A DNA stretch of 64,000 bases from Deinococcus sp. AB2017081 (GTDB lineage: Bacteria > Deinococcota > Deinococci > Deinococcales > Deinococcaceae). The stretch lies in NCBI RefSeq assembly GCF_034440735.1, contig NZ_CP140098.1, positions 1,233,501-1,297,500 on the forward strand. The letters are read 5' to 3'. This document shows positions 27,458 to 36,999 of this stretch, in pieces. The notes under the pieces were generated by a model that did not search any database, was not told the DNA's origin, and saw only the letters and a program-made list of their open reading frames with translations. Position 1 is the stretch's first letter; each line of letters begins with the position of its first letter. A program made the position numbers and the translations under genes.

Positions 27458-29064
27458 TACAGCGCCCCGGAGTCCTGGGTGTGGGAGGTGGGCCCGCGGC
27501 CAGTGGAGCGCCGCTCCCGTCTGGACATCGCTCCCCAGCCCTGGGCGACGCCGCTCCACACGACACCCAGCAGGATGCGGTGGGCCGTGGGCAGGGTCGC
27601 GCGCAGTGCGCCCAGCTGGCCGGCCCGGTCGGCCGTGTCCTCGCGGACGACCAGCAGACTGCGGCGTCCGGCGCACAGGGCCAGGGCGGCATCCGGCGTG
27701 TCCAGCGTCGGGGCATCCACGATCATCAGGTCATACTCCTCGCTCCAGCGGGACAGCAGGGTGTCCAGGCCCTCCACGCGGTTGAGGTCGAGCACCTGCG
27801 GATCGGGGCCGCCCAGTACGTCGACCCCGGGGGCCACGGTCTGCGCCTGGGCACCCTCCGGGAACGTCAGGGCCGACGCCAGGGTCGTGGCGGCGCGGGC
27901 CTGCGGGGCCGCGCCGGGCAGCAGCTGCCAGTGCGCCGTGGGGGCCACCCACAGCCGCTGCTGGGGAGCACCGGCGTGGGCATCGACGAGCAGGACGCGC
28001 TGTCCGGCGGCGGCCACGCTGCGCGCCAGCTGAGCGGCCACCAGGCTCGCGTCGGTGCTGTCCTGGGCACCACTCACCACCACTCGCTTCACGCCGGGCT
28101 CCAGCTGGGCCAGAACATTGCCGCGCAGCAGGGCCACCGCGTTTCGCCGCCGCGTGTCGGGGTCGTCCAGGGCGGTGCTGCGCAGCGTGGGCAGCCACCC
28201 CAGTTCCTGCACCCCGGGAACCTGGGTGGCCCGCTGGGGCCTGGGGCGGCGCGGCGATCCCAGCCGCGCCACCACGGCAGTGCCCAGCGCGGTCAGGGCC
28301 ACCAGAACCGCCAGCGCTGGCCCCAGCGGTGATCCGGTTCCAGACCGGGTCGGTTCGACGGCGGCAGCCAGCGGGTACAGCGTGCCGGTGGCGGCGTCCT
28401 GAACCTGCTCGAGCTGTGCGAGCCGGTCGGCGGCGATCTGCTGCGCCTGGAGCAGCGCCGTGCGGCGGCCGGCATCGGTGGTGGCGGCGATGCGGCTGTC
28501 CAGGGTCGCCAGATACGAGCGCAGGCTGCGTTGCAGCCGTGTGACGCCCTCGACGGCCCGCTGCCGGTCCCACGCGAGCAGGGCGTCGGCTGCCGCGTCG
28601 GCCAGCACCTTCGCCTCTCGCGGCGCGGCGGCACGCGCGGCGACCACGTAGGTGCCGCCCTGCTGGTCGTTGATCTGCGAGGTCACGGTGAGCACCTCGA
28701 AGTCCTGGGTGCCCAGCTCCGAGCGCAGGGTCGTGGCCAGCCGGGTCACCGTGTCGGTGTCCAGGCCGCTGCCCTGCATGCGCGTGACCAGATCCTGCAC
28801 CAGCGCCTCGCTGTGGAGTGCCCGCTCGACCGCGCCCGGCGGCAGGGGCGGGGCGGTGGTGAAGACCGGGTCACTGCTGCCGGACGGGGCAGACATCAGG
28901 CTGCTCGTCGCCGTGTACTCCGGCGCACGCAGGGCCAGGGTGCCCCATGTCAGCAGGGCTGCCACGGTGGCTGTACCCAGGATCAGCGGCGCGTCGGTGC
29001 GCAGGGCGTGCCACAGGCTCGCGGCGCTCCAGTCGGTGGGGTGGGGTGGGCGGGGGGAATGCAA
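27457..29064 (-). CDS. Wzz/BY-kinase-like polysaccharide protein, P-loop lost
   Basis: 535 residues, paralogous to the downstream gene: a Wzz-like region with membrane helices at about 26-44 and 248-266, then a P-loop-fold domain. The Walker A position reads SGAQDSTDAS (331-340), with all P-loop glycines and the Lys gone, so nucleotide binding in the standard way is unlikely. The VLLVDAHAG and LMIVDAPTLDTPDAAL strands remain. There is no tyrosine tail. The start is a TTG with GAGG seven bases upstream; no in-frame ATG fits. It lies downstream of the glycosyltransferase chain after 126 bp. Confidence 0.78.
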   Translation of the reverse strand: MHSPRPPHPTDWSAASLWHALRTDAPLILGTATVAALLTWGTLALRAPEYTATSSLMSAPSGSSDPVFTTAPPLPPGAVERALHSEALVQDLVTRMQGSGLDTDTVTRLATTLRSELGTQDFEVLTVTSQINDQQGGTYVVAARAAAPREAKVLADAAADALLAWDRQRAVEGVTRLQRSLRSYLATLDSRIAATTDAGRRTALLQAQQIAADRLAQLEQVQDAATGTLYPLAAAVEPTRSGTGSPLGPALAVLVALTALGTAVVARLGSPRRPRPQRATQVPGVQELGWLPTLRSTALDDPDTRRRNAVALLRGNVLAQLEPGVKRVVVSGAQDSTDASLVAAQLARSVAAAGQRVLLVDAHAGAPQQRLWVAPTAHWQLLPGAAPQARAATTLASALTFPEGAQAQTVAPGVDVLGGPDPQVLDLNRVEGLDTLLSRWSEEYDLMIVDAPTLDTPDAALALCAGRRSLLVVREDTADRAGQLGALRATLPTAHRILLGVVWSGVAQGWGAMSRRERRSTGRGPTSHTQDSGAL

Positions 29065-29190
29065 GTCATACCTCGGGCAGAGCGCCTGCTGGACGGTGGC
29101 AGCGGTCGGCTGATCACGGTGTAGCAGGTCTGGCGTTTCCGGAACATCAACATCCGGGGGAAGGGTGGGGAGGGGTTCCGGGGCGGCCGG

Positions 29191-30336
29191 TCAGCCGGGT
29201 GCGGCCTCCCCTGGGTCGGCCACGGCGGCGGGGGCGCGGGTGCCCAGCACCTCGCGGTAGATGTCCAGCGTGCGCGTGACCATGTGCTCGAAGGTGAAAG
29301 CAGCCAGGAAGCGGGCGCGGCCGTGCTCGCCCATGGAGCGGCGCAGGTCGGGCGAGCGGATCACGTCAGACAGTGCCCCGCGCAGGGCGTCCACGTCGGC
29401 AGGCGGCACCACCCGGCCGGTCACGCCGTCCTGCACGGACTCCCTCACGCCGCCCACGTCCGACGCCACGACCGGCAGCCCCGCCCGCATCGCTTCCAGG
29501 ATCGAGCGCGGAAAGCCCTCCCAGTGGGTGGCGAGCACGAACACCTGGGCACGCTGGAGCTGCTCGGCCACGTCGCGGCGCGATCCCAGGAAGCGGACCC
29601 GCCCCGCCAGGCCCAGCGAGGTCGCCAGGGCCCGGGTGGACTCCAGCAGCGGGCCGTCTCCGATCAGGTCGAGGGTCCACGGCAGGTCTGTCAGGCCAGA
29701 GAGCGCCCGCAGCAGCGTGGTGTGATCTTTCTGCTCCTGGAAGCGGGCGACCATGACCAGCGTGGGCGGCCCGGCCTCGGGCTGCGCGGGAGCCAGATCC
29801 GGTCGCAGCGGCATGCCGTTGTGGATGGCGACCATGCGCCGCGCCGACGCCACGCGCAGGCGCAGGGCGAGCTGCCGGTCGTAGCCCGAGACCGTGATGA
29901 TCCGCGCGGCCAGCGGCGCGGTCGCGCGTTCGGCGTGCAGGTACAGCCGCCGCTCGCGCTCGGGCACGCCGTCCGTGAAGGCCCAGCCGTGGGCGGTGAA
30001 GAGCACCGGCAGGCCCAGCGACCGCGCCGCGACACGGCCCAGCAGCCCCGCCTTCGAGGAATGCGTGGACACCAGATCCGGCCGCAGGTCCCGCAGCACG
30101 CCGCGCAGTTCCAGCAGCGCCCGCAGTTCCTGGCGCGGCCGGATCTCGCGGGTCAGCAGTTCCAGGCTGCGGTACGGCACCCCGGCCCGCTCCAGTTCGC
30201 GGGTGTACTCGCCGTGTCCGCCGACGATGACCGTGGCGCGGTGGCCCAGACGGATCAGGTGCAGGGCCAGGTCGCGCACGTGGATATGCGCTCCCCCGAT
30301 CGAGTCCCCCCGCGTGATGACGAAGGCGATGTTCAT
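29191..30336 (-). CDS. Glycosyltransferase family 4 protein
   Basis: A 381-residue GT-B glycosyltransferase adding a sugar to a growing exopolysaccharide unit. The N-terminal acceptor domain begins MNIAFVITRGDSIGGAHIHV. The C-terminal donor domain has VMVARFQEQKDHTTLLRA, GDGPLLE and the E-x7-E motif region EGFPRSILEAMRAGLPVVAS. Start ATG follows GGAGGAAGAC and overlaps the upstream gene stop (ATGA). Donor and acceptor sugars cannot be predicted. It is the last gene of the overlapping chain. Confidence 0.92.
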   Translation of the reverse strand: MNIAFVITRGDSIGGAHIHVRDLALHLIRLGHRATVIVGGHGEYTRELERAGVPYRSLELLTREIRPRQELRALLELRGVLRDLRPDLVSTHSSKAGLLGRVAARSLGLPVLFTAHGWAFTDGVPERERRLYLHAERATAPLAARIITVSGYDRQLALRLRVASARRMVAIHNGMPLRPDLAPAQPEAGPPTLVMVARFQEQKDHTTLLRALSGLTDLPWTLDLIGDGPLLESTRALATSLGLAGRVRFLGSRRDVAEQLQRAQVFVLATHWEGFPRSILEAMRAGLPVVASDVGGVRESVQDGVTGRVVPPADVDALRGALSDVIRSPDLRRSMGEHGRARFLAAFTFEHMVTRTLDIYREVLGTRAPAAVADPGEAAPG

Positions 30337-31460
30337 GTCTTCCTCCAGCGGCGCGTCCGGATGGCCCGGCGGGCGAGCAGACCACGGTAGATGCCCTCCC
30401 ACTCGTTCAGCACGCTCTCCAGACCGTAGTGCCGTTCCACGTGGGCCCGGCCCAGGTCGCCCATGTGCCGGCGCGGCGCGGCGTCCAGATGCAGGACGTG
30501 CAGGGCGGCGCGGGCCAGCGCCGCCGGATCGCCGGGCGGCACCAGCACGCCGCTGCGGCCGTCCTGCACGGCGTCCGCGACCGAGCCGACATCGGTCGCC
30601 ACGACCGGCAGCCGGGCGGCCCCGGCCTCCAGCAGCACCATCGGCAGGCCCTCCCACGCCGAGGACATCAGATAGGCGTCCGCGCCGCGCAGCAGGGCGG
30701 GCACGTCGTGCCGGGCTCCCAGGAAGGTGACAGCGTTGCCCAGGGTCAGCGCGGCGACCCTGGCCCGCGCCGCCTCCAGCCCGCGCCCCTCGCCGACGAT
30801 GTCCAGCCGGGCGTGCGGGGCTGCCGCCACGACCTGCGCGAAGGCGTCCAGCATGGTCGGGTAGTCCTTGGCCTCCTCGAAGCGGCCCACCGCGATGAAG
30901 CGGAAGGTGCCGTCCATGCGGTCGGCGGGGCGGTCGCCGGCGGCCATGTCGAAGGCCGCGAGATCCAGGCCGTTCGGCACGCAGCGCAGCTTGTCCGGCG
31001 GGACGGCCTTCCGGGCCCGGTACTGCTCGACGGCGCGGGCGCTCACGTTGGTCGTCAGGTCGCTCAGGCGGTCGGTCACCCGGTAGGCGGGCAGCGACCA
31101 GCGCCCACCCTCGCGGACGCTGTGGCCGGTGCTGATCAGGACGGGCACCGGGCGCAGCGCCCGGCCCACGCGGGCGACCAGATTGGCATGGATCAAGTGG
31201 CTGTGCAGCACGTCCGGGCGAACGTCGGCGCTGTGCCGGGCCACGCCGGACACGGCCCGCAGCAGCCCCGCCGGGCCGCGCACCCCGAGCGCGTGCACCG
31301 GCACGCCCGCGTCCCGCGCCAGGGCGGCGACCGGGCCTTCCGGGGCCAGCGACAGGATCTGCACGTCGTGCCCCCGGCCGCGCATGCCGCGTGCCAGCTG
31401 GAGCACCTGCATCTCGGCCCCGGCGAGGTTCGTGCCAGTCACCACGTACAGGAGCTTCAT
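30333..31460 (-). CDS. Glycosyltransferase family 4 protein
   Basis: A 375-residue GT-B enzyme. The N-terminal MKLLYVVTGTNLAGAEMQVLQL, the VGRFEEAKDYPTMLDAF block and EGLPMVLLEAGAARLPVVATD identify GT4. ATG overlaps the stop of the O-antigen-ligase-like gene by 4 bp, and its own stop overlaps the next glycosyltransferase in the same way. Likely role: one step of repeat-unit assembly on the inner membrane. Confidence 0.92.
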   Translation of the reverse strand: MKLLYVVTGTNLAGAEMQVLQLARGMRGRGHDVQILSLAPEGPVAALARDAGVPVHALGVRGPAGLLRAVSGVARHSADVRPDVLHSHLIHANLVARVGRALRPVPVLISTGHSVREGGRWSLPAYRVTDRLSDLTTNVSARAVEQYRARKAVPPDKLRCVPNGLDLAAFDMAAGDRPADRMDGTFRFIAVGRFEEAKDYPTMLDAFAQVVAAAPHARLDIVGEGRGLEAARARVAALTLGNAVTFLGARHDVPALLRGADAYLMSSAWEGLPMVLLEAGAARLPVVATDVGSVADAVQDGRSGVLVPPGDPAALARAALHVLHLDAAPRRHMGDLGRAHVERHYGLESVLNEWEGIYRGLLARRAIRTRRWRKT

Positions 31461-32704
31461 GGCGCTCCCCGGGTGTCCGGCGGTGGCCGGCCGGTGACCG
31501 GCGACTCCCGGCGGTGCAGCCGGGCCGAGCACAGCATCAGGGCAGGGAGCACCCACGTGAGCTTGCGGTAGTTCCACGTCAGCGTGAAGGTGCCCACCAG
31601 CAGGCAGGTGAGGCATGCCACCCACATCAGCCGCAGACTGCCGCGTACCGCGCGCAGGTTCAGCAGCAGCAGGGCCACGAAGGCGCTGAACAGCAGCGCC
31701 CCGACCACGCCGCCCTCGACGGCCACGGTGATCAGCGTGTTGTGGGCCACGATGGCCTCTCCGAAATATGGTTTCAGATCTTCCTCCAGGCGGCCCACCC
31801 CCACGCCCAGCAGCGGCGCGGTGCCGGCCACGGTCCACGCCGCTGCCCAGATGTCCCTCCGGTCGTTCAGGGTGCCGCTGGTCAGTTCGCTGCCGATGGT
31901 ACTCAGCCGCGCGATGGCGGCGGGGGCCAGGATCGACACCCCCCACGCGCACGCGGCCAGGCCAGTCAGCAGCGCTGCCCTCGCCCGCCGCCCGAAGTGC
32001 CGGCCCGCGAAGATGTCGTACAGCACGTACAGCAGCGCGAAGGCGTAGGCGATCAGCGCGGCCCGCGAACCGGTCAGCACCAGGGCGAAGAACGCGGCAG
32101 GGGGGTACAGCATTAGGGCAGTGCGCAGCGGCCAGCGGCGTTCCTCCCGCGCGACCCACCATGCCAGCGGCACCGACAGCGACAGGATGAGGCCCAGCTC
32201 GTTCGGGTCGAAGTTGCCCCCGGCGTAGCGGTCATAGAACTTGGTGGGGTACTGACCGAAGAACGCGGCCAGGGTCAGCACGATGCTCACGGTGGCGCCC
32301 GCGACCAGCGACCCCAGCGCCAGCCGCAGCTGCTCACGGGTGTGGATCACGTCCCACAGCAGTAGAGACACCACGCCCAGCTGCAGCGTCGTGATGGCCG
32401 TGTCGAAGGCCGAGCGCTCGTCGATGCGCACGAAATACGTGGCGGTGGCATACAGCAGGTACACGGCCAGCGCGGTGATCCCCGCCGACAGCCGCGAGAT
32501 CCGGCCCCGGCGCAGGACGTGCAGCCCCCACGCCGCGACGGCCAGCACGCCGCCCAGGCGGCCCACCGTTCCCAGTCCCGGCAGAACCACCGCGTTTTCC
32601 CACGAGATGCAGAACAGGAACACACACGCCAGCACCAGTGCCGCCGACGGGTGTCCAGCCGCCGACGACGTGGAACCCGGCCACTGCCGGGCCCGGCTGC
32701 TCAC
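31457..32704 (-). CDS. O-antigen ligase/polymerase family membrane protein
   Basis: 415 residues with about ten hydrophobic segments. The Wzy_C/WaaL signature is present as LTGSRAALIAYAFALLYVL, followed by a large periplasmic loop (STIGSELTSGTLNDRRDIW, GVGVGRLEEDLKPYFGEAIVAHN) with the His/Asn site typical of the family. It would polymerise or ligate lipid-linked oligosaccharides outside the membrane. GTG start overlaps the previous stop (GTGA). Sequence alone does not separate polymerase from ligase. Confidence 0.85.
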   Translation of the reverse strand: MSSRARQWPGSTSSAAGHPSAALVLACVFLFCISWENAVVLPGLGTVGRLGGVLAVAAWGLHVLRRGRISRLSAGITALAVYLLYATATYFVRIDERSAFDTAITTLQLGVVSLLLWDVIHTREQLRLALGSLVAGATVSIVLTLAAFFGQYPTKFYDRYAGGNFDPNELGLILSLSVPLAWWVAREERRWPLRTALMLYPPAAFFALVLTGSRAALIAYAFALLYVLYDIFAGRHFGRRARAALLTGLAACAWGVSILAPAAIARLSTIGSELTSGTLNDRRDIWAAAWTVAGTAPLLGVGVGRLEEDLKPYFGEAIVAHNTLITVAVEGGVVGALLFSAFVALLLLNLRAVRGSLRLMWVACLTCLLVGTFTLTWNYRKLTWVLPALMLCSARLHRRESPVTGRPPPDTRGAP

Positions 32705-33813
32705 AGCATCAGCTCCAGGTAGCGCTCCGGCGGGTAGTCCATGCCGTACTCGTGCAGGTTCGCGGCGGGCCGCACCGGGTGCTGCAGCGCCGTCCGGAGG
32801 CCGCGCTCGAGGGCGTCGTCGTCATCGACCGGCACCAGAATGCCGCTGCCGGTGCGGGCCACGATCTCGGCCGGGCCGTGCGGGCAGTCGGTCGAGACCA
32901 CTGCGGCGCCCACGGCCAGCGCCTCGATCAGCACGGTTGGCAGGCCCTCGTAGCGAGAGGACAGCGCGAACACCGCTGAGCGCGCCATGTACGCGAAGGG
33001 GTTCTTCACGTGTCCCGGCATCCACACGTCGCCGTCCACGCCCAGCTCGCGGGTCAGCGCGGCCAGGGCGTCGGCCTCGGAGCCCTCGCCCAGGATGACC
33101 AGGCGGGCGGGGCGCTCGCGGCGCAGCTGGGCGAAGGCCCGGATCAGGGACGGAAAGTTCTTCTGGTATTCCAGGCGGCCCGCCCCCAGGATGACCGGCG
33201 GCTGCCCCGGCGCGAACCACGGATGCTCGACCGGCTGCGCGGCCTGCGTGGCGAGTTCCGGCGTGATCACCGGGTTGTAGATCACCTCGAGCTGCCCTCT
33301 GTCCAGGCCGGTCGCCTCGCTGAAGTCGTCGGCCACGCCGCCCGACACGGCCACGATGCCCTGCGCAGCCGGGTAGGTCAGCGCACACAGCTGCGGCAGG
33401 ATCCGGTCGCGGCTGTTCGCCCCGCGCGCCTTCTCGCTGGAGATGGTGTTGTGGATCGACACGACCACCCGCGTGTCCACGCCGGCCAGCCGCCGGGCCG
33501 CCAGCGCCACGATGTTCGCGTGGTTCAGCGCGGCCAGCAGGGCGTCTGGCCGCTCACGGCGCAGGTACGCGGTCAGGCGCGGCAGGCTGCGCATGGTCTG
33601 CAGCCGGTGGGGACTGTCCAGGTCGATCAGCCGCACGCCGGGCGGCACATCGTCCAGGTACACCCCCTCGGCCTTGGCCAGGACGAAATCGACGGTGTGG
33701 CCGCGCTCGGCAAAGCCGCGGGCAAGGTTGATCATCACGCGCTCGGCCCCGCCCGGGGTGAGGGTCGGCATGAACAGTGCCAGGCGGCGGCCCGCTGCCA
33801 CCTGCGCTGTCAC
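32701..33813 (-). CDS. Glycosyltransferase family 4 protein
   Basis: A 370-residue GT-B glycosyltransferase. Opening RLALFMPTLTPGGAERVMINLARG, acceptor-domain NHANIVALAARR, donor-domain LGAGRLEYQKNFPSLIRAF and RYEGLPTVLIEALAVGAAVVSTDCPHGPAEIV are typical of the family. The GTG start overlaps the flippase stop. The frame is open far upstream but that part is antisense-like and overlaps the flippase. Confidence 0.92.
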   Translation of the reverse strand: MTAQVAAGRRLALFMPTLTPGGAERVMINLARGFAERGHTVDFVLAKAEGVYLDDVPPGVRLIDLDSPHRLQTMRSLPRLTAYLRRERPDALLAALNHANIVALAARRLAGVDTRVVVSIHNTISSEKARGANSRDRILPQLCALTYPAAQGIVAVSGGVADDFSEATGLDRGQLEVIYNPVITPELATQAAQPVEHPWFAPGQPPVILGAGRLEYQKNFPSLIRAFAQLRRERPARLVILGEGSEADALAALTRELGVDGDVWMPGHVKNPFAYMARSAVFALSSRYEGLPTVLIEALAVGAAVVSTDCPHGPAEIVARTGSGILVPVDDDDALERGLRTALQHPVRPAANLHEYGMDYPPERYLELML

Positions 33814-35255
33814 GGCGTCCCCCGGACCCGCACGGCCCGGCTGCGCCCGGCCCACCACGTCTGCACGCGAACCCGGTCCTCGCTGCTCGCGGCGAGATAG
33901 ACCGCGCCGTAGGCGGCGCCGCCGGCCACGATCTGACCCAGCAGGGCCAGCGGCCCACGTCCGGTGGCGAGCAGCAGTTCGGTGCCGTACAGCGCGGCGC
34001 TGCCCAGCAGCACGGCCGGCACGTTCGGAAACCACACCGGCACCGGGAACGACTGCCGGCCCCAGAACCAGCTGAGCAGCAGGGCCACGAGGGCCGCCAC
34101 GGCAGACGCATACGCGCAGCCCATGTAGCCCAGGCGCGGGATCCACAGCATGTTCAGGCCGACGTTCACGGCGGCCGCGATCAGCACGATCCAGATCTGC
34201 TGGCGGGTGTTCTGGCCCAGCTGGAAACTCAGATCCAGGTGGTAGGCCTTGAGGCCCATGAGCAGCGCACTGAGCGCCACCCACGGGATGAGTTGCGCCG
34301 CCGCCGCCTGGAAGTCCGCTCCCAGGGCCACCCGCGCGATCTGTGGGGCCAGTGCGGCCAGCCCCACGGTGGCGGGTACGGCCACGGCCAGCAGCAGCGA
34401 GCCGTTGTGGATCAGCTGTTCCCGCGCCGCATGTTCGCCGCGTTCGTTCAGGGCCCGCACGGCCAGCGGGTACGCCGCGAGGTTCACGATGGCCATCAGC
34501 AGTCCCAGCGACTGCTGCGCGAGGTCCATGCCGACCGAGAAGATTCCGGCAGCCGCCGCTCCCTGGAGGGCCCCCAGCAGCAGGCGGTCGGAGGTGCTCA
34601 GGATGAAGCCGAACGCGAAGGTCACGGTGAGGGGCAGGCCGTAGCTCAGCAGGGTGCGCATGGTCTCGCGGTTCACGTCCCAGCGGGCCGCGCCGCGCCA
34701 GCACCACACGCTCCACAGCACGCCCGGCAGCGCGGCGCCCAGCAGCAGCCCCAGCAGCCGCCCCGTGCTGCCCAGGCCGGCGCGCACCAGCAGCACACCC
34801 AGACCCAGGGACAGCACGGCGCGGGTCAGGGCCAGCAGGCCGTAGTGCAGGGGTTTCAACTGGGCACGCAGCAGCTCCAGGGTCAGTTCGAACCACACCT
34901 GCCCCCACGTGAGCACCAGCGCCAGCACCACCAGCGGGCGCGTCGCGTCGTCCACGACCAGCAGACTGACGCCGCCCAGCACAGCGGTGGCCGCGACGAC
35001 CAGCGCGTAGCCGCCGATGATGGTGCGCAGGAACGGCACGCGCTCCTCGCCGGTCGGCAGGTAGCGCAGCAGGCCCAGATGGAGCCACTCGAACAGCACC
35101 GAGTTCAGCAGGCTGGAGATGGCGATCACCAGCGCGTACTGGCCGTAGCCGGCGGGGTCGAGCAGATGACTGAAGACCGACAGCGCCGCGAAATTCAGGA
35201 GACCCGGTACACCGCGCGCCACGACGTAGATCAGGCTGTGTCTCACCAGGGTCAT
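33810..35255 (-). CDS. Wzx-type polysaccharide flippase (MOP superfamily)
   Basis: 481 residues with about 12-14 membrane helices in the MATE/MOP arrangement. It starts with the usual amphipathic segment (RHSLIYVVARGVPGLLNFAALSVFSHLLDPAGYGQYAL). The LLSYGLPLTVTFAFGFILSTSDRLLLG motif opens the second half. It would move lipid-linked repeat units across the inner membrane. ATG overlaps the propeller-protein stop. It is encoded next to the polymerase/ligase, consistent with a Wzx/Wzy pathway. Confidence 0.88.
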   Translation of the reverse strand: MTLVRHSLIYVVARGVPGLLNFAALSVFSHLLDPAGYGQYALVIAISSLLNSVLFEWLHLGLLRYLPTGEERVPFLRTIIGGYALVVAATAVLGGVSLLVVDDATRPLVVLALVLTWGQVWFELTLELLRAQLKPLHYGLLALTRAVLSLGLGVLLVRAGLGSTGRLLGLLLGAALPGVLWSVWCWRGAARWDVNRETMRTLLSYGLPLTVTFAFGFILSTSDRLLLGALQGAAAAGIFSVGMDLAQQSLGLLMAIVNLAAYPLAVRALNERGEHAAREQLIHNGSLLLAVAVPATVGLAALAPQIARVALGADFQAAAAQLIPWVALSALLMGLKAYHLDLSFQLGQNTRQQIWIVLIAAAVNVGLNMLWIPRLGYMGCAYASAVAALVALLLSWFWGRQSFPVPVWFPNVPAVLLGSAALYGTELLLATGRGPLALLGQIVAGGAAYGAVYLAASSEDRVRVQTWWAGRSRAVRVRGTP

Positions 35256-36241
35256 GCGCGGCCCACCCCCAGCAGTTTGTTGCGCACCCGCAGCCACATC
35301 CGCCGGCGATTCAGGTCGACGATCAGGGCCTTGCCGTCCACGGCCAGCAGCAGTTCCCCGCCGCTGGACTGGACATCCAGATGGTGCATGCCCAGGGACG
35401 TCCAGCCCGTGCCGGAGGGGTACAGCACCGGCTGCGGCCAGCCGGTGGCCGGGGTCTCGCGGTACGTGCCGTCCCGGACGTCGATGCACATGAGACTCAC
35501 GTCCTCGCCGTAGACCAGACCGGGGCGCTGTACGGGCCGGTACCACCGGCCGCCGTGGCTGAAGATCCGTCCGGCGGATCGCAGCAGCTGTGGGCCGGCG
35601 CTGGCGTGCACGTCGACCGGATCCCACGGCCCTGTGAGCTGCGCGGCGCGGTACACCAGCGGGGCCACGCCGCCGGCGATCGAGGTCACCAGCCACCAGT
35701 CGCCGGTGCCCGCCGCGTCGTGGAAGACCGAGGAGTCCACATAGGGTGCGCCGCGCAGCAGGTCCACGACCCGAGTCCAGCGGTGCGGGAAGTCGGCGGC
35801 GTGGTACAGGGTCACGGTGCCCCGCTCACCGGTCTCGGGCACCATGTAGACCTCGCGGCCGTGCTCGAACACGTAGGGGTACGACAGGTGTACGTTCTCG
35901 CGCAGGATCATGCCGCCGTAGGTCCAGTGGGTCAGGTCGTCCGAGTGGGCGGTCGACAGTTCGCCCCGGCCGGTCTCCAGGTTCAGCACCTCGAAGAACA
36001 GGTGGTAGCGGTCGCCACGCCGCAGCACGAAGGGATCGGCGACGTACTCGGCCACGGCGTCCGTGACCAGCTCGCGGGTGACCAGCGATGGCCACGTCCG
36101 GCCGGGCAGACCGGTCAGGTCGGGCGCGGGGCCCACCGCGATCACGTATTCCTGGCGCAGCAGCAGGTTCGACAGCGGGATCCGGCGCAGGTGGGGCAAG
36201 AGCTGGCGGGCCACGCGCCGGCGCGACGTGGGCAGCGTCAC
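35252..36241 (-). CDS. GINT1-like five-bladed propeller protein in EPS operon
   Basis: A 329-residue soluble protein matching the glucosamine inositolphosphorylceramide transferase 1 N-terminal family, a GH43-like five-bladed propeller. Repeated blade motifs are seen: YVADPFVLRRGDRYHLFFE, LSYPYVFEHGREVYMVPE, YVDSSVFHDAAGTGDWWLV, GGRWYRPVQRPG. The family often accompanies exopolysaccharide or formyltransferase genes; its activity in bacteria is not settled. GTG start overlaps the GNAT gene stop (GTGA). Confidence 0.75.
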   Translation of the reverse strand: MTLPTSRRRVARQLLPHLRRIPLSNLLLRQEYVIAVGPAPDLTGLPGRTWPSLVTRELVTDAVAEYVADPFVLRRGDRYHLFFEVLNLETGRGELSTAHSDDLTHWTYGGMILRENVHLSYPYVFEHGREVYMVPETGERGTVTLYHAADFPHRWTRVVDLLRGAPYVDSSVFHDAAGTGDWWLVTSIAGGVAPLVYRAAQLTGPWDPVDVHASAGPQLLRSAGRIFSHGGRWYRPVQRPGLVYGEDVSLMCIDVRDGTYRETPATGWPQPVLYPSGTGWTSLGMHHLDVQSSGGELLLAVDGKALIVDLNRRRMWLRVRNKLLGVGRA

Positions 36242-36999
36242 GGGCGCTGCTCCACGCGGTTCAGGCCCCGTCGGGCCAGCAGATACGGACTGGTCAGGGC
36301 GTGGTACTCGTACTGCCGTGTGAACCCGAACGACAGCTTGAACTGATCCACGCCGGCCGAGGGATGGGCGGGATCGTCGAACAGACCCCCGGCGTCGTAG
36401 ATGCGCACGCCCAGGTCGCGGACATACTGCATGTCGTACCACGTGAGCAGCCGGTTGAGTTCCGCGATGGTGCGGGCCGGCATGGCGCCGCCCTCGCGCG
36501 GGATCGTCGCGGCGTACAGCCCCCGTGCCCGCGACAGGCCGTCGAGCAGGTAGGTGTTCACGGCGATGACGTGGCCGTCCACCCGGAGCTGCGTGACGAA
36601 GCCGTGGCGATCCGTCAGCTGCCAGTTGGCAGCGCTGACCGGCCGCCCGTACAGCTGGCGGTTGAAGTCGTTGATCAGGCGGCGGGCCTCGGGGGCCTGG
36701 CCCGGCGGCAGCACCTCGAAGGTGTGCGGAACCTTCATGGCCCGCCGCACCGACGCCCGGCAGGTCTTGTGCATGTCCGCCAGCAACTGATCCTCCGAGC
36801 GGGTCAGGTCCGTGACGGCCGTACAGAACCGTGCGCGACGGATCACCGGCAGCGGCAGGTGCTGCATGAACGCCGCGCTGGCCTGCCGGATCACGGTGAC
36901 CGGCGCGCGCAGCCGGGCGACCGTGTCCAGGTCGCGGGTCTCCGGGAACCACACGACGTGGTAGGGCACCGGTCCGGCCCACTTGATGGCGTGGATCAC
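36238..36999 (-). CDS. GNAT-fold acyltransferase, FemAB/BioF2-like
   Basis: 253 residues. The central part ANWQLTDRHGFVTQLRVDGHVIAVNTYLLDG and the end IYDAGGLFDDPAHPSAGVDQFKLSFGFTR match the second GNAT half of FemAB/CelD-type acyltransferases, which join amino-acyl or acyl groups to sugars or peptides. In this operon it probably decorates a sugar of the repeat unit. GTG start overlaps the epimerase stop. The acyl donor is unknown. Confidence 0.72.
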   Translation of the reverse strand: MIHAIKWAGPVPYHVVWFPETRDLDTVARLRAPVTVIRQASAAFMQHLPLPVIRRARFCTAVTDLTRSEDQLLADMHKTCRASVRRAMKVPHTFEVLPPGQAPEARRLINDFNRQLYGRPVSAANWQLTDRHGFVTQLRVDGHVIAVNTYLLDGLSRARGLYAATIPREGGAMPARTIAELNRLLTWYDMQYVRDLGVRIYDAGGLFDDPAHPSAGVDQFKLSFGFTRQYEYHALTSPYLLARRGLNRVEQRP

